Shown: positions 35,872 to 46,081 of the stretch, piece after piece
Numbering within the stretch: position 1 is the first letter of the stretch
How the letters are laid out: each line of letters opens with the position of its first letter
NCBI GenBank assembly: GCA_016936215.1
Contig: JAFGPL010000157.1
Location: 1-46,207 of the forward strand
Source of the DNA: Bacteroidales bacterium
GTDB lineage: Bacteria > Bacteroidota > Bacteroidia > Bacteroidales > UBA10428
Direction of reading: 5' to 3'
DNA: 46,207 bases
Translations under genes and position numbers: made by a program
Notes under the pieces: generated by a model
The model's database searches: none
What the model was told of the DNA's origin: nothing
The model's input: the letters and a program-made list of their open reading frames with translations, nothing else

Positions 35872-37404
35872 TCAGATTACTGTCCCACGGTTATAATCCG
35901 ATTTCTTGAATTCCTCCTCCAGTTCATCAAGAATGTCAACAGGATTGGTCAGGGGCATATTTTCGGTGTGAAGTTCATAACCTAAGAGTTTTGATTTTTC
36001 AATTTGTTCAAAAGCCGGAAGCCTTGTACGATTTGTGGTCTCGATGTGATTTCCTTTTTCATCAACTAGGATGACCCTGGGCAGGAATACTCCTTTTCGT
36101 CCGATGAATGCATCCATAATCTTCACTGCCTCTTCGTACTCTTCCTTCCGTGCGCGTCCAAGGGCTTCGTATTTAATTATTTCTTTGCTGTCCCAGGTAT
36201 AAACATTGGCATAACTTTCCGATATTTTGTCATCAATTTTCGTATCCAGGCCAAGCGTGTCATGCCCTGATGGCATAAGCAGCACTTTGCCCCCGCCACC
36301 TTCAACATTGGCCGCATAACGGGGCATTGTAATCCCCGATATCCAGCCCTGCAGGTGTTTCATATAAATTTTTCCCACCTGTATCGGGGTGATAAAATGG
36401 ACAATACCTTTTTCTTTATGGCATTGCAGCAGGTAATAGGGGTGAACACCAATCCAGAACATTCTTCTGAATGTCTCTGCCAGTGTACGGTAGCTGTCGT
36501 TTACATGGTTCAGCAACACCGTCTGGTTGCGGATGGTAAACCCGTATTCACGAATTTTTTTGACTGCCTTGTAGAGGTCTTTTGTAATCTCCTGGTAATG
36601 ATTGATGTGTGTCATAAAATACACATATTTGTCTATACCCTTGGTGTACTTGTTGGCCGATTTTTTTATCATTTCAAGCAACTCATCAGTAATGGCCATT
36701 GGCATTACAACAGGTACCCTGGTGGCAATTCTTATCACGCGCAGGTGGGGAATTTTGCTTAATTCTTCAAGAACATATTTTAGCTGTTTTTTACTTATCA
36801 TCAGGGCATCACCGCCGGTAACAAGCACTTCGTTAATGTTTTTGTTGTACCTGATATAAAACAAACCTTTACTGATTTTAACAGTATTAACATGCGTTGT
36901 ACTATCAAGCGATTTGGCCCTCTGGCAATGAACACAATATGAGGCACAACTTGTGTTCTCTGCCACAAAAAGGGCAATACGGTTCGGGTACCGCTGGTAG
37001 GCTGCGCCGAAACTTCTGGAGCTCTCGTGCATAGCCTCTTCTACACCCGCATCGGGAAATAGGAGGTTTGCAGGGGTGGGCACGCTTTGCCAGAAAACCG
37101 GGTCTAACCTTTTTTTAGATTTTTCACCAAAAAAATCAGGGTGAAAAGGGTCCTCCTGGATCAGCGAGGCATAATAAGGTGTGATCCGCATCGGTTCCTT
37201 CCCTTCTTTCCTCAACGAGTTTATGGTGCGTTTTATCTCTTCCTCCTGGAATTTATTTAGTTTGATTACCTTTTTTAATTGTTCGGTATTGCGTATGGCA
37301 TTTTTTCTTTGCCATAACGGGTCATACCAATCTTCACGGGTAACTTTTGCCCAAAGTTCAATTGATTTCCACTTGCGCGGTTTATATAAATAACTGTCTT
37401 TCAT
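35872..37404 (-). CDS. KamA-family radical SAM aminomutase, substrate probably not lysine
   Basis: From the ATG at 37404 the protein is 510 residues; a longer reading from a TTG at 37515 adds 37 unconserved residues. The radical SAM motif is Cys153-x3-Cys157-x2-Cys160 (CASYCVHC) and the PLP lysine is Lys373 in GGGGKVLLMP. The two aspartates that hold the lysine side-chain amine in clostridial lysine 2,3-aminomutase (Asp293 in QCD and Asp330 seven residues before the PLP lysine) align with His329 (QCHKE) and Asn366 here. Glutamate 2,3-aminomutase, as I recall, has Lys and Asn there. It should move an amino group between C2 and C3 of an amino acid, but the substrate may be acidic. It lies downstream of trmD on the same strand; the gap 37405-37583 holds a 14-bp palindrome at 37562-37575 and no gene. 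Confidence 0.82.
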   Translation of the reverse strand: MKDSYLYKPRKWKSIELWAKVTREDWYDPLWQRKNAIRNTEQLKKVIKLNKFQEEEIKRTINSLRKEGKEPMRITPYYASLIQEDPFHPDFFGEKSKKRLDPVFWQSVPTPANLLFPDAGVEEAMHESSRSFGAAYQRYPNRIALFVAENTSCASYCVHCQRAKSLDSTTHVNTVKISKGLFYIRYNKNINEVLVTGGDALMISKKQLKYVLEELSKIPHLRVIRIATRVPVVMPMAITDELLEMIKKSANKYTKGIDKYVYFMTHINHYQEITKDLYKAVKKIREYGFTIRNQTVLLNHVNDSYRTLAETFRRMFWIGVHPYYLLQCHKEKGIVHFITPIQVGKIYMKHLQGWISGITMPRYAANVEGGGGKVLLMPSGHDTLGLDTKIDDKISESYANVYTWDSKEIIKYEALGRARKEEYEEAVKIMDAFIGRKGVFLPRVILVDEKGNHIETTNRTRLPAFEQIEKSKLLGYELHTENMPLTNPVDILDELEEEFKKSDYNRGTVI

Positions 37405-37583
37405 TGCTTTTAAATTTAAATAATGAATATCTGCCTCAACTGTAACCGCCCGGTTTTTATGAATATGGTCTTTTTTCTGGACACCATTAAAGGGTGTTTG
37501 TTTTAAAACTACCAAAATCAGTTTAGAACATAAGTATTAAGGATAATTCTTAAGCATCAATCTTAAATATTTAAGTCATCTTA

Positions 37584-38273
37584 TTATTCATTTTTTATGT
37601 CTGTTAATAGATCGGGCCTGAGCCTTTGGGTTCTTTCAAAACTCTGGTCAAGCTTCCACTGTTCTATTTCTTTTGTATTCCCTGACAGCAGGATATCGGG
37701 CACTTTCCAGCCTTTATATTCAGCAGGCCTTGTATATACAGGCGGAGAAAGAAGGTTGTCCTGGTATGAATCTGTAAGCGCTGATGTTTCATCCGACATT
37801 GCACCCGGCAGCAGCCTTACCACACTGTCAACAAGCACCGCGGCAGCAAGCTCGCCTCCTGTCAGTACGTAGTCGCCGATGGATATCTCACGTGTTATCA
37901 GGTGGTCGCGTATTCTTTGGTCAATACCCTTGTAATGCCCGCACAATATAATAATGTTTTCAAGGGTAGAAAAATAGTTTGCCATTTTCTGATGATATTG
38001 CTCTCCATCGGGGGCTGTGTAAATTATTTCATCGTATTGGCGTTCTTTTTTTAGTTTTTCAATAAGAATATCAATGGCTTCGATACCCATGACCATACCG
38101 GCGCCGCCTCCAAATGCGTAATCATCTACCTGCTTGTGTTTGTTCTGGGCATAGTCCCTTATGTTATGTATTACAATCTCCACACAGCCTTTGGCTTGTG
38201 CACGTTTGATGATTGATTCGCTGAAAGGCCCTTCAAGCAGTCCGGGATGTATGGTAAGAATATCTATCCGCAT
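37584..38273 (-). CDS. trmD: tRNA (guanine-37-N1)-methyltransferase TrmD
   Basis: I chose the ATG at 38273 ([10 protein letters not shown]), which gives 229 residues and matches the family start; an ATG at 38300 would add nine residues. SPOUT-knot motifs are clear: FGGGAGMVM at 54-62, [21 protein letters not shown] and the [10 protein letters not shown] end. It methylates N1 of G37 next to the anticodon and prevents +1 frameshifts. The usual rpsP-rimM-trmD-rplS operon is absent here; trmD stands alone, as is common in Bacteroidota. It is divergent from the small heat-shock gene; the 235-nt gap 38274-38508 shows no clear gene or promoter. Confidence 0.96.
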   Translation of the reverse strand: MRIDILTIHPGLLEGPFSESIIKRAQAKGCVEIVIHNIRDYAQNKHKQVDDYAFGGGAGMVMGIEAIDILIEKLKKERQYDEIIYTAPDGEQYHQKMANYFSTLENIIILCGHYKGIDQRIRDHLITREISIGDYVLTGGELAAAVLVDSVVRLLPGAMSDETSALTDSYQDNLLSPPVYTRPAEYKGWKVPDILLSGNTKEIEQWKLDQSFERTQRLRPDLLTDIKNE

Positions 38274-38508
38274 GTTGCAAAGGTACAAACTTATGTTCAA
38301 TTACACTTTTTCCGGTTTTATTAAATGGCTTTTTCATGCGATATTACCCAAAATTTCTGACAAACAGGCATAATGATACACCTACAAAATGCCATTTTGA
38401 CTACTTTAAGCAGGAAATTCAGGTCAGAATGTCTTTTAAATTTTTTGGCTTATAACTTGTATGTTTATTAGAAACGAAAAAGAATAGTAACTTAAAATTT
38501 AAATAATT

Positions 38509-38955
38509 ATGGCACTGATACATTACAAATCCCCGGAATTAAACCACAGCAATGGTTATAACGGTTACAAAACATTCAGCGAACTGGTAAACAGTCTTTT
38601 CAATAACAACAATCACGATTGCAGGACTTGCAGGCCGGCAGCCAATATTTATGAGTCAAGTACCGGTTACAGGATTGAACTGGCTATTCCAGGTCTTGAA
38701 AAAAACCAGGTAAAAATTAGTATTGACAATGATTTACTGGTACTGAAACATGAATCTTCCCGTGAGAAAAAGAGCAATAATGTTTACACGCGCCATGAAT
38801 TTAGCTATGTAGATTTTGAGCGTTCGTTTATCATCCCTGAAAATGTTGACAGTGAAAAGATTTCGGCAAATTATCACAACGGCTTATTGATTGTAAAGCT
38901 TCCTCTTAAAGAAGATCAGGTTAAGAAAGGGCCAAAAGAGATTGATATAAAATAA
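38509..38955 (+). CDS. Small heat-shock protein, Hsp20/alpha-crystallin family
   Basis: A 148-residue protein. A polar N-terminal part with an Asn/His-rich stretch (NNNNHDCRTCRPAAN at about 32-46, including an odd CxxC) precedes the alpha-crystallin domain, about 47-140 (YRIELAIPGLEKNQVKISIDND..., FERSFIIPENVD, AxYxNGLLxVKLP). It holds unfolding proteins in a refoldable state in the cytoplasm. The C-terminal tail is short and lacks a clear I-x-I motif. It stands alone and is followed by a strong terminator, consistent with a single-gene stress transcript. Confidence 0.93.
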   Translation: MALIHYKSPELNHSNGYNGYKTFSELVNSLFNNNNHDCRTCRPAANIYESSTGYRIELAIPGLEKNQVKISIDNDLLVLKHESSREKKSNNVYTRHEFSYVDFERSFIIPENVDSEKISANYHNGLLIVKLPLKEDQVKKGPKEIDIK

Positions 38956-38975
38956 TTGTTTTTCAGTTTGTATTG

Positions 38976-39006
38976 AAGCCGGTTATATCATGTAACCGGC
39001 TTTTTT
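38976..39006 (+). terminator. Strong rho-independent terminator after the hsp20 gene
   Basis: The 10-bp stem AAGCCGGTTA (38976-38985) pairs with TAACCGGCTT (38993-39002), followed by TTTT within a T6 run at 39001-39006. It lies 20 nt after the stop codon. Confidence 0.88.
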
Positions 39007-39049
39007 GCGTTTATAAAACCATCAGCGAGTTGTGCCGTTTTATATGTTA

Positions 39050-39089
39050 AAAGCTTTTTATAAATTCAGATTTACTTGTAAAAAGCTTT
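39050..39089. promoter_or_regulatory. Perfect 11-bp dyad, possible operator of the DUF349 gene
   Basis: AAAGCTTTTTA at 39050-39060 and TAAAAAGCTTT at 39079-39089 are exact reverse complements with an 18-nt spacer. Each arm itself contains AAGCTT. The right arm runs into the TTTG that serves as a candidate -33 box (39087-39090), a position where a bound repressor would block transcription. Function inferred from position only. Confidence 0.45.
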
Positions 39090-39115
39090 GACTATTACCA
39101 GTTAATGTATATTTT
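39087..39115 (+). promoter_or_regulatory. Candidate promoter for the DUF349 gene
   Basis: TTTG at 39087-39090 and TATATTTT at 39108-39115 (7 of 8 to TAnnTTTG) are 17 nt apart. Transcription would begin near 39122, about 40 nt before the ATG at 39162. Confidence 0.42.
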
Positions 39116-39161
39116 CGTGGTTTGAAATTTTAACGTGTTTTTACACAATAAGGAATCCAAT

Positions 39162-41324
39162 ATGGTTGATAAGAAACCACAGAGCTCTGTTCATGAAGAA
39201 CAATACGGCGATGTTGATGAGAGTGCCGGTAATAAGATGCAGGATGAAATAAAGGGTGAAGAACCTGCAGAAGAAGGTGTTCGGGAAGAAGATCCAGAGA
39301 ACAACTCCCCATCAGTTGACGAACTCAATGTTGATGACCCTCAAAATGATGAGGAGACTGAACTGCAGGTTGAGGATGAAGTTTCTCATAGTCAGGAAGA
39401 AGTTTCAGTTACCGGTTCAGAGGAAGAAGATCATAAAGAAGAAAATGTATCCTCCGAAATTGTTGACAAATCAGTCGAAAATCATGAAAATGAAGATATT
39501 ACAGATAACGCAGATGATGAGGCCGATATTGCCGGAACAAAGGACGCTATAGATGAAGAGACTGAAGAGTCAACGGCAGAAACAGAAGAAAAGCCAGAAA
39601 AAATAGATTATGCAGCGCTGAGTAAGGAAGACCTGGTTGCCATCCTTAAGGAAGTGCTGGATAAAGGTTCCATGCAGGATATTATCCATGATGTGGATAC
39701 CATAAAAATACATTTCTACAAAAAGCATAAAGCCGATATTGAGAAGAAAAGGAAAAAATTTTACGAAGAAGGCGGTGCCCCTGAAGATTTTAAAGCAGAA
39801 GAAGACCCTGTAGAAAAAACACTGAAGGAATACCTAACACGATTCAGGGAATATAAGGCTGAGTACACCAAACAACAGGAAGTTGAAAAGCAGAAAAACC
39901 TTGAGGAGAAATATAAAATTATCGAAGAGATTAAAGACCTCGTTAACAGAAAGGAATCTATTAACAAAACATTTCACGAATTCAGGGAACTTCAGCGCAG
40001 ATGGAGGGAGACGGGCCCCGTACCGCAGTCAAACCTGAAAGATTTGTGGGAGACCTATCATCATCATGTAGAGACTTTTTACGATTATATAAAAATAAAC
40101 CAGGAACTGCGAGATTTAGATTTAAAGAAAAACTTTGAATCGAAAATTACCCTGTGTGAAAAAGCAGATGAGTTGTTGCTTGAACCCAATGTGGTGATAG
40201 CATTCAATACACTTCAGACCTTACACGAGCAATGGCGTGAAATAGGACCTGTGCCTGTTGAGATGCGTACCGAGATTTGGAAACGTTTTAAAGAAACAAC
40301 TTCAAAGATCAATAAGCGCCATCAGGACTTTTTCCTTAACCTGAAGCAGGAACAGAAAAATAACCTGGAGGCAAAAACAGCCTTGTGCGAAAAAGCTGAA
40401 GAAATTGCCAACGGTGAAATTGAAAGTATGCACGACTGGGAAAAAGCTTCCCGCGATATCATCGAACTTCAGAAAGTCTGGAGGGCCATTGGTTTTGCCC
40501 CTAAAAAAGACAACGCAAAAATCTATAAGCGTTTCAGGGAAGCCTGTGACAGCTTTTTCAACCGTAAACGTGAATTCTTCAGTACTGCCAAACAGGAACA
40601 AAATGATAATCTTCAATTAAAGACAGAATTGTGCATTCAAGCCGAAGCGCTGTCAGAAAGTTCAGAATGGAAAAAAACAACCGAAGACCTGATTGCATTG
40701 CAGAAACGTTGGAAAGACATTGGCCCGGTACCTTACAAATATTCAGATAAGATATGGAAGAGGTTCAGGAGTGCTTGCGATAAGTTTTTCGAAAGAAAAT
40801 CGCAGTTTTTTGCCACTGTTGATGATTCTTACGAGTCGAACCTGAAGAAAAAAGAAGAGCTCATCGAAAAAATAAACCGCTTTGAGCCTTCATCCAATGT
40901 TGAGGAAAACCTGAAAATGCTCAGGGAATTTCAACGCGAATGGGCTGCCATCGGGTTTGTGCCCTTTAACGAAAAAGACAAAATACAGACAAAATACAGG
41001 GAGGCCCTCAACCATAAATTTGATGACCTAAAGATTGATGATGGCAAGAAAGACCTGCTAAAATTCAAAACAAGGCTCGATAGCATTCAAACCAAGCCAA
41101 ATCATGATTACCGGGTATTGCAGGAGCGTGATAAATTTATCAGCCGCCTGAAGCAACTTGAAAGCGATATTGTTCTCTGGGAAAACAATATCGGTTTTTT
41201 TGCAAAATCAAAGAATGCAGAATCTATGATCAAAGAAGTACAGCGAAAAATTGACGATGCCAAAAACAAGATCAGGTTGCTTACCGAGAAAATTAAGATG
41301 ATTGAAGATATGTATAATGATTGA
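39162..41324 (+). CDS. DUF349 protein with acidic N-terminus and five helical repeats
   Basis: A 720-residue protein; I use the ATG at 39162, since the upstream GTG at 39135 adds only nine unconserved residues. Residues 1-148 are extremely acidic and look disordered. From about 250 to 625 there are five DUF349 repeats, marked by Trp281, Trp358, Trp440, Trp517 and Trp594 in W(R/K)xxG(P/F)xP blocks spaced 77-82 residues apart, each followed by a basic (K/R)(R/K)F helix. A coiled coil ends the protein. No signal peptide or catalytic motif is seen. DUF349 proteins have no settled function that I know of; the repeats suggest a long helical scaffold. pyrG starts 16 nt downstream. Confidence 0.85.
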   Translation: MVDKKPQSSVHEEQYGDVDESAGNKMQDEIKGEEPAEEGVREEDPENNSPSVDELNVDDPQNDEETELQVEDEVSHSQEEVSVTGSEEEDHKEENVSSEIVDKSVENHENEDITDNADDEADIAGTKDAIDEETEESTAETEEKPEKIDYAALSKEDLVAILKEVLDKGSMQDIIHDVDTIKIHFYKKHKADIEKKRKKFYEEGGAPEDFKAEEDPVEKTLKEYLTRFREYKAEYTKQQEVEKQKNLEEKYKIIEEIKDLVNRKESINKTFHEFRELQRRWRETGPVPQSNLKDLWETYHHHVETFYDYIKINQELRDLDLKKNFESKITLCEKADELLLEPNVVIAFNTLQTLHEQWREIGPVPVEMRTEIWKRFKETTSKINKRHQDFFLNLKQEQKNNLEAKTALCEKAEEIANGEIESMHDWEKASRDIIELQKVWRAIGFAPKKDNAKIYKRFREACDSFFNRKREFFSTAKQEQNDNLQLKTELCIQAEALSESSEWKKTTEDLIALQKRWKDIGPVPYKYSDKIWKRFRSACDKFFERKSQFFATVDDSYESNLKKKEELIEKINRFEPSSNVEENLKMLREFQREWAAIGFVPFNEKDKIQTKYREALNHKFDDLKIDDGKKDLLKFKTRLDSIQTKPNHDYRVLQERDKFISRLKQLESDIVLWENNIGFFAKSKNAESMIKEVQRKIDDAKNKIRLLTEKIKMIEDMYND

Positions 41325-41334
41325 TATAAAATAA

Positions 41335-42942
<1,608 letters not shown>

Positions 42943-43016
42943 TTTTTATAATTTGAATTAGCAAAAATGCAATCCGTGTAAAAAATTGAGTATTATTATA
43001 AAATTTTATATATAGA

Positions 43017-44921
43017 ATGGACAGAAATTCGATTATCGGAATTATTATTATTGTTGGAATTCTTATTGTTTACAGTATTATTAATAAACCTTCGGAAGAA
43101 GAACTGGCCCGCAGACAGCATATGGCCGATTCTCTCAGAAATGTCAGGCTTGAACAATTTGAACTTGAACAGGCAGAAATAAGAAAACAGGATTCGCTTG
43201 CGGCTTCGAAAACAACGCTCGCGGTTACAGACACGAATAAAACCAACCTGCAACGGATGTTTGGGGATTTCGGTTCTGCAGCCACCGGTGAAAATGAGTT
43301 CTATACAATTGAAAACAACCTCATAAAGCTCGTGGTTTCTTCAAAAGGGGGCCGGCCCTATTCTGTTGAACTGAAAAAATACAAAACCCACGATTCGTTG
43401 CCCCTTATTTTATTTTCAGGCGATTCAACAATTTTCGGGCTGAATTTCGGCTACCAGGACAGGCTGATATCTACCAATGATTTGTTTTTCCAGGCTTTGT
43501 CTGATGAGAAAAACCTGTATGCCGGCGAAGATTCGGTATCCCTTTCATTAACCCTTAATGCTTCTGAAGGCAAATACATCAAATATACCTATACAGTACA
43601 CCACGACAAGTATATGGTAGGTTTTAATGTTGATTTTGTGGGGCTTGAGGAAATATCCACCCGGTCCACACAGTCTGTTGACCTTAACTGGGAGATGTAC
43701 GTTCCCCAACAGGAGCAGGAAAAGAAAAATGAGAATATCTATACCACGATATATTACAAACCTTACCAGAACGATGTGGAATATTTCAACGCCCGTTCGA
43801 ACAAAGATAAGATGAGCGAAGAAATACCCGCTAAGGTAACCTGGATAGCTTTTAAAGACCAGTTCTTTTCATCGGTGCTTATTTCCGATGATCCTTTTGA
43901 AACACCTAAAGTTGAATATTTCAACCTTCCCGATGAAGACAGGTTTTTAAAAAAACTCAGGGCAGAGATAGGGGTGCCTTTTTACCACTCGGGCAACGAA
44001 TCGGTTTCTATGAAATTCTTTTTTGGTCCCAATAAATATAACCTGCTGAAAAAATACAAGGAATATGAACTTAAAGAACTCGTGCCGCTCGGCAACAACA
44101 TCATAAAATGGATCAACCAGTATGTGATTATCTCTATTTTCGACTGGCTGAGCAAATTCATTAGCAATTACGGACTGATTATCCTTCTGCTCACCATTAT
44201 CATCAAAATAGGCTTATTACCGCTGACTTACCGTTCTTACCTTTCAACCGCAAAAATGCGGGTGCTGAAACCACAGATTGACGAACTGAACGCCAAATAT
44301 CCCAAAGGTAAAGAAATGGAGAAGCAGCAGGCTACCATGGCTTTGTACCGGAAAGCCGGGGCCAGTCCTTTTGGCGGTTGCCTGCCCCAGTTGCTTCAGT
44401 TTCCGATTTTGTTTGCCATGTTCAGGTTTTTTCCTTCATCCATTGAATTACGCCAGCAAAGTTTTCTATGGGCCAAAGACCTGTCAACCTACGATTCCAT
44501 CCTTGATCTTCCGTTCAGCATCCCCCTTGGATATGGAGACCATGTGAGCTTGTTTACCATTTTAATGACTGTTTCTACAATCATTTCGATAAGGGTGAGC
44601 AGCCAGACTACAGCAAGTTCCCAACAGATGCCGGGTATGAAGACCATGATGTACATTATGCCGGTAATGTTTATGTTTATCCTCAATAGCTTTTCGGCAG
44701 CGCTTACCTATTATTATTTCCTGGCAAATATGATTACATTTGGACAGAACTGGCTTTTCAAACAGTTTATTGATGAAGAGGCACTCCTCAAAAAAATGGC
44801 AGCACGTCAGGCAAAATCAAAGAAAAAATCAGGCTGGCAGGAGCGTATGGAAAAAATGGCCAAGGAAAGAGGTTATAAGCCGCCTGCAAAATCCGGAAAT
44901 AAACCATTAAAGAAACGATAG
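43017..44921 (+). CDS. yidC: Membrane protein insertase YidC
   Basis: A 634-residue protein with an N-terminal transmembrane anchor (about 5-23), a large periplasmic beta-sandwich domain to about 360, and the conserved 60-kDa insertase core with about five helices from 365 to 590 (WLSKFISNYGLIILLLTIIIKIGLLPLTYRSYLS..., GGCLPQLLQFPILFAMF). It ends in a strongly basic tail (KKKSGWQERMEKMAKERGYK...) likely to contact the ribosome. It inserts and folds inner-membrane proteins with or without SecYEG. Gram-negative type by its periplasmic domain. A strong terminator follows. Confidence 0.96.
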   Translation: MDRNSIIGIIIIVGILIVYSIINKPSEEELARRQHMADSLRNVRLEQFELEQAEIRKQDSLAASKTTLAVTDTNKTNLQRMFGDFGSAATGENEFYTIENNLIKLVVSSKGGRPYSVELKKYKTHDSLPLILFSGDSTIFGLNFGYQDRLISTNDLFFQALSDEKNLYAGEDSVSLSLTLNASEGKYIKYTYTVHHDKYMVGFNVDFVGLEEISTRSTQSVDLNWEMYVPQQEQEKKNENIYTTIYYKPYQNDVEYFNARSNKDKMSEEIPAKVTWIAFKDQFFSSVLISDDPFETPKVEYFNLPDEDRFLKKLRAEIGVPFYHSGNESVSMKFFFGPNKYNLLKKYKEYELKELVPLGNNIIKWINQYVIISIFDWLSKFISNYGLIILLLTIIIKIGLLPLTYRSYLSTAKMRVLKPQIDELNAKYPKGKEMEKQQATMALYRKAGASPFGGCLPQLLQFPILFAMFRFFPSSIELRQQSFLWAKDLSTYDSILDLPFSIPLGYGDHVSLFTILMTVSTIISIRVSSQTTASSQQMPGMKTMMYIMPVMFMFILNSFSAALTYYYFLANMITFGQNWLFKQFIDEEALLKKMAARQAKSKKKSGWQERMEKMAKERGYKPPAKSGNKPLKKR

Positions 44922-44996
44922 CATTAAAATAATAAATCAATACTGTTTGATGAAATAAATTAGGTTTATTGTTGATGCCCTGATACTGTTAATATA

Positions 44997-45028
44997 AATT
45001 GCCCCGGCCTTCAGGCCGGGGCAATTTT
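44997..45028. terminator. Strong bidirectional terminator between yidC and the coiled-coil protein gene
   Basis: A GC-rich stem, AATTGCCCCGGCC (44997-45009) pairing with GGCCGGGGCAATT (45014-45026) around a 4-nt loop, is followed by TTTT on the plus strand; the minus-strand side is AT-rich too. It separates two convergent genes and can serve both. The gap 44922-45061 otherwise shows nothing. Confidence 0.9.
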
Positions 45029-45061
45029 CTCACCACTGATTATTTATATACTTACAACCGG

Positions 45062-46042
45062 CTATTTCAGAATTCCGATTTTTATCCCTGCCCTGGGTAA
45101 AACACCCGAATAATCTATATTATCCCATTTTTTGTATTTGGTAAATCCGCTTTCTGTGTCGTAATGGCTTAACCTTATTACACCTCCGATGAAAACATCA
45201 AGCGACAGTACTTTGGCAATAGGAAACTGCCAGCCGACTATCACCCCGCCGGCAAGAACATTGAGTTTCTGAACTATTTCAACCTCTTCCCATAAATCTG
45301 TTTCTTCGTTAAACTGCATATCAAGCCCTGTGATCCATATCCTTCTGTACATGGCATATGGTGAAGCATACAGTCCTTTGAGGGCATAATACCGTTTATT
45401 GACCGATGGCAGCAGATAATTTTTCCATTGAAACGTGGTACCGAATCCCGAAAGGTTATCACTGGTATATGGATCGTAAGCATTGAGGTCTCTGTTGAAA
45501 TACTCAAGCGACTGGTTTTTAAGATAATAGTTAGAAATGCCATCACTATTGGCATATGTGGCCATCCCGGATATTTCGAATGTATTTCTGTCGTTTATTC
45601 GGTATTCAAGCGAAATTTCCATGGTCCCCTCAAAAATGCGTACCGGATTCAGGGCAATTGCATACCTGTGCCGACCTATAAATTCTAAGGTTGTGTCCTG
45701 AAATGTTTGTGCAGAATACTCCCTGTAAATGATATCTTTTTCTTCGGCCAGTTTTTTATATTCCGATATAAGTGAATCCATTACCCTGAAACGGTTATTG
45801 AGCTCTTCCGGATTAAACTGCAACTCCCTGACTTTGTCATCAAGCTTATTAAGAGTAATTTCCAGTTCCTGTGGTTTTGTTTCCCATATCTGAATTTTAG
45901 AATCGAGAAGCTCCAGTTTTGAATCAATTAGCTGAAGTTTCAAATCAAGGAGGTCGGATTTATCAGGCTGATTTTCCTGCGCATATAGCTTTGAAAAGGT
46001 TATTGGGATAATCAGCAGACACATAAGTTTAAATGGTTTCAT
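45062..46042 (-). CDS. Exported protein: coiled coil plus predicted outer-membrane beta-barrel
   Basis: A 326-residue protein I cannot name. A signal peptide ends near KLYAQ (residue 22). Residues 29-108 form a coiled coil; its first part repeats a seven-residue unit (DLKLQLI, DSKLELL, DSKIQIW). From about 120 the sequence alternates polar and hydrophobic residues in strand-like runs (RYAIALNPVRIFEGTMEISLEYRIN..., LNVLAGGVIVGWQFP, VLSLDVFIGGVIRLS), and it ends GIKIGILK, like a small outer-membrane barrel. The coiled coil would reach into the periplasm, possibly toward peptidoglycan or as a trimerising stalk. The dispersed repeat at 46082 lies just upstream. Confidence 0.7.
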   Translation of the reverse strand: MKPFKLMCLLIIPITFSKLYAQENQPDKSDLLDLKLQLIDSKLELLDSKIQIWETKPQELEITLNKLDDKVRELQFNPEELNNRFRVMDSLISEYKKLAEEKDIIYREYSAQTFQDTTLEFIGRHRYAIALNPVRIFEGTMEISLEYRINDRNTFEISGMATYANSDGISNYYLKNQSLEYFNRDLNAYDPYTSDNLSGFGTTFQWKNYLLPSVNKRYYALKGLYASPYAMYRRIWITGLDMQFNEETDLWEEVEIVQKLNVLAGGVIVGWQFPIAKVLSLDVFIGGVIRLSHYDTESGFTKYKKWDNIDYSGVLPRAGIKIGILK

Positions 46043-46081
46043 CTTTTACGAGGTTTAAGTAATAATAATATCTGTCTATAG

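Noticed and set aside
37405-37515. N-terminal extension of the KamA-family protein from a TTG at 37515
   Set aside because: The added 37 residues look random, and the ATG at 37404 gives a natural start (MKDSYLYKPRKWKSIELW).
38441-38468. Promoter for the hsp20 gene (TTTTTTGG and TATGTTTA)
   Set aside because: The two boxes are only 12 nt apart, too close for the phylum consensus of 17-23, and no better pair was found.
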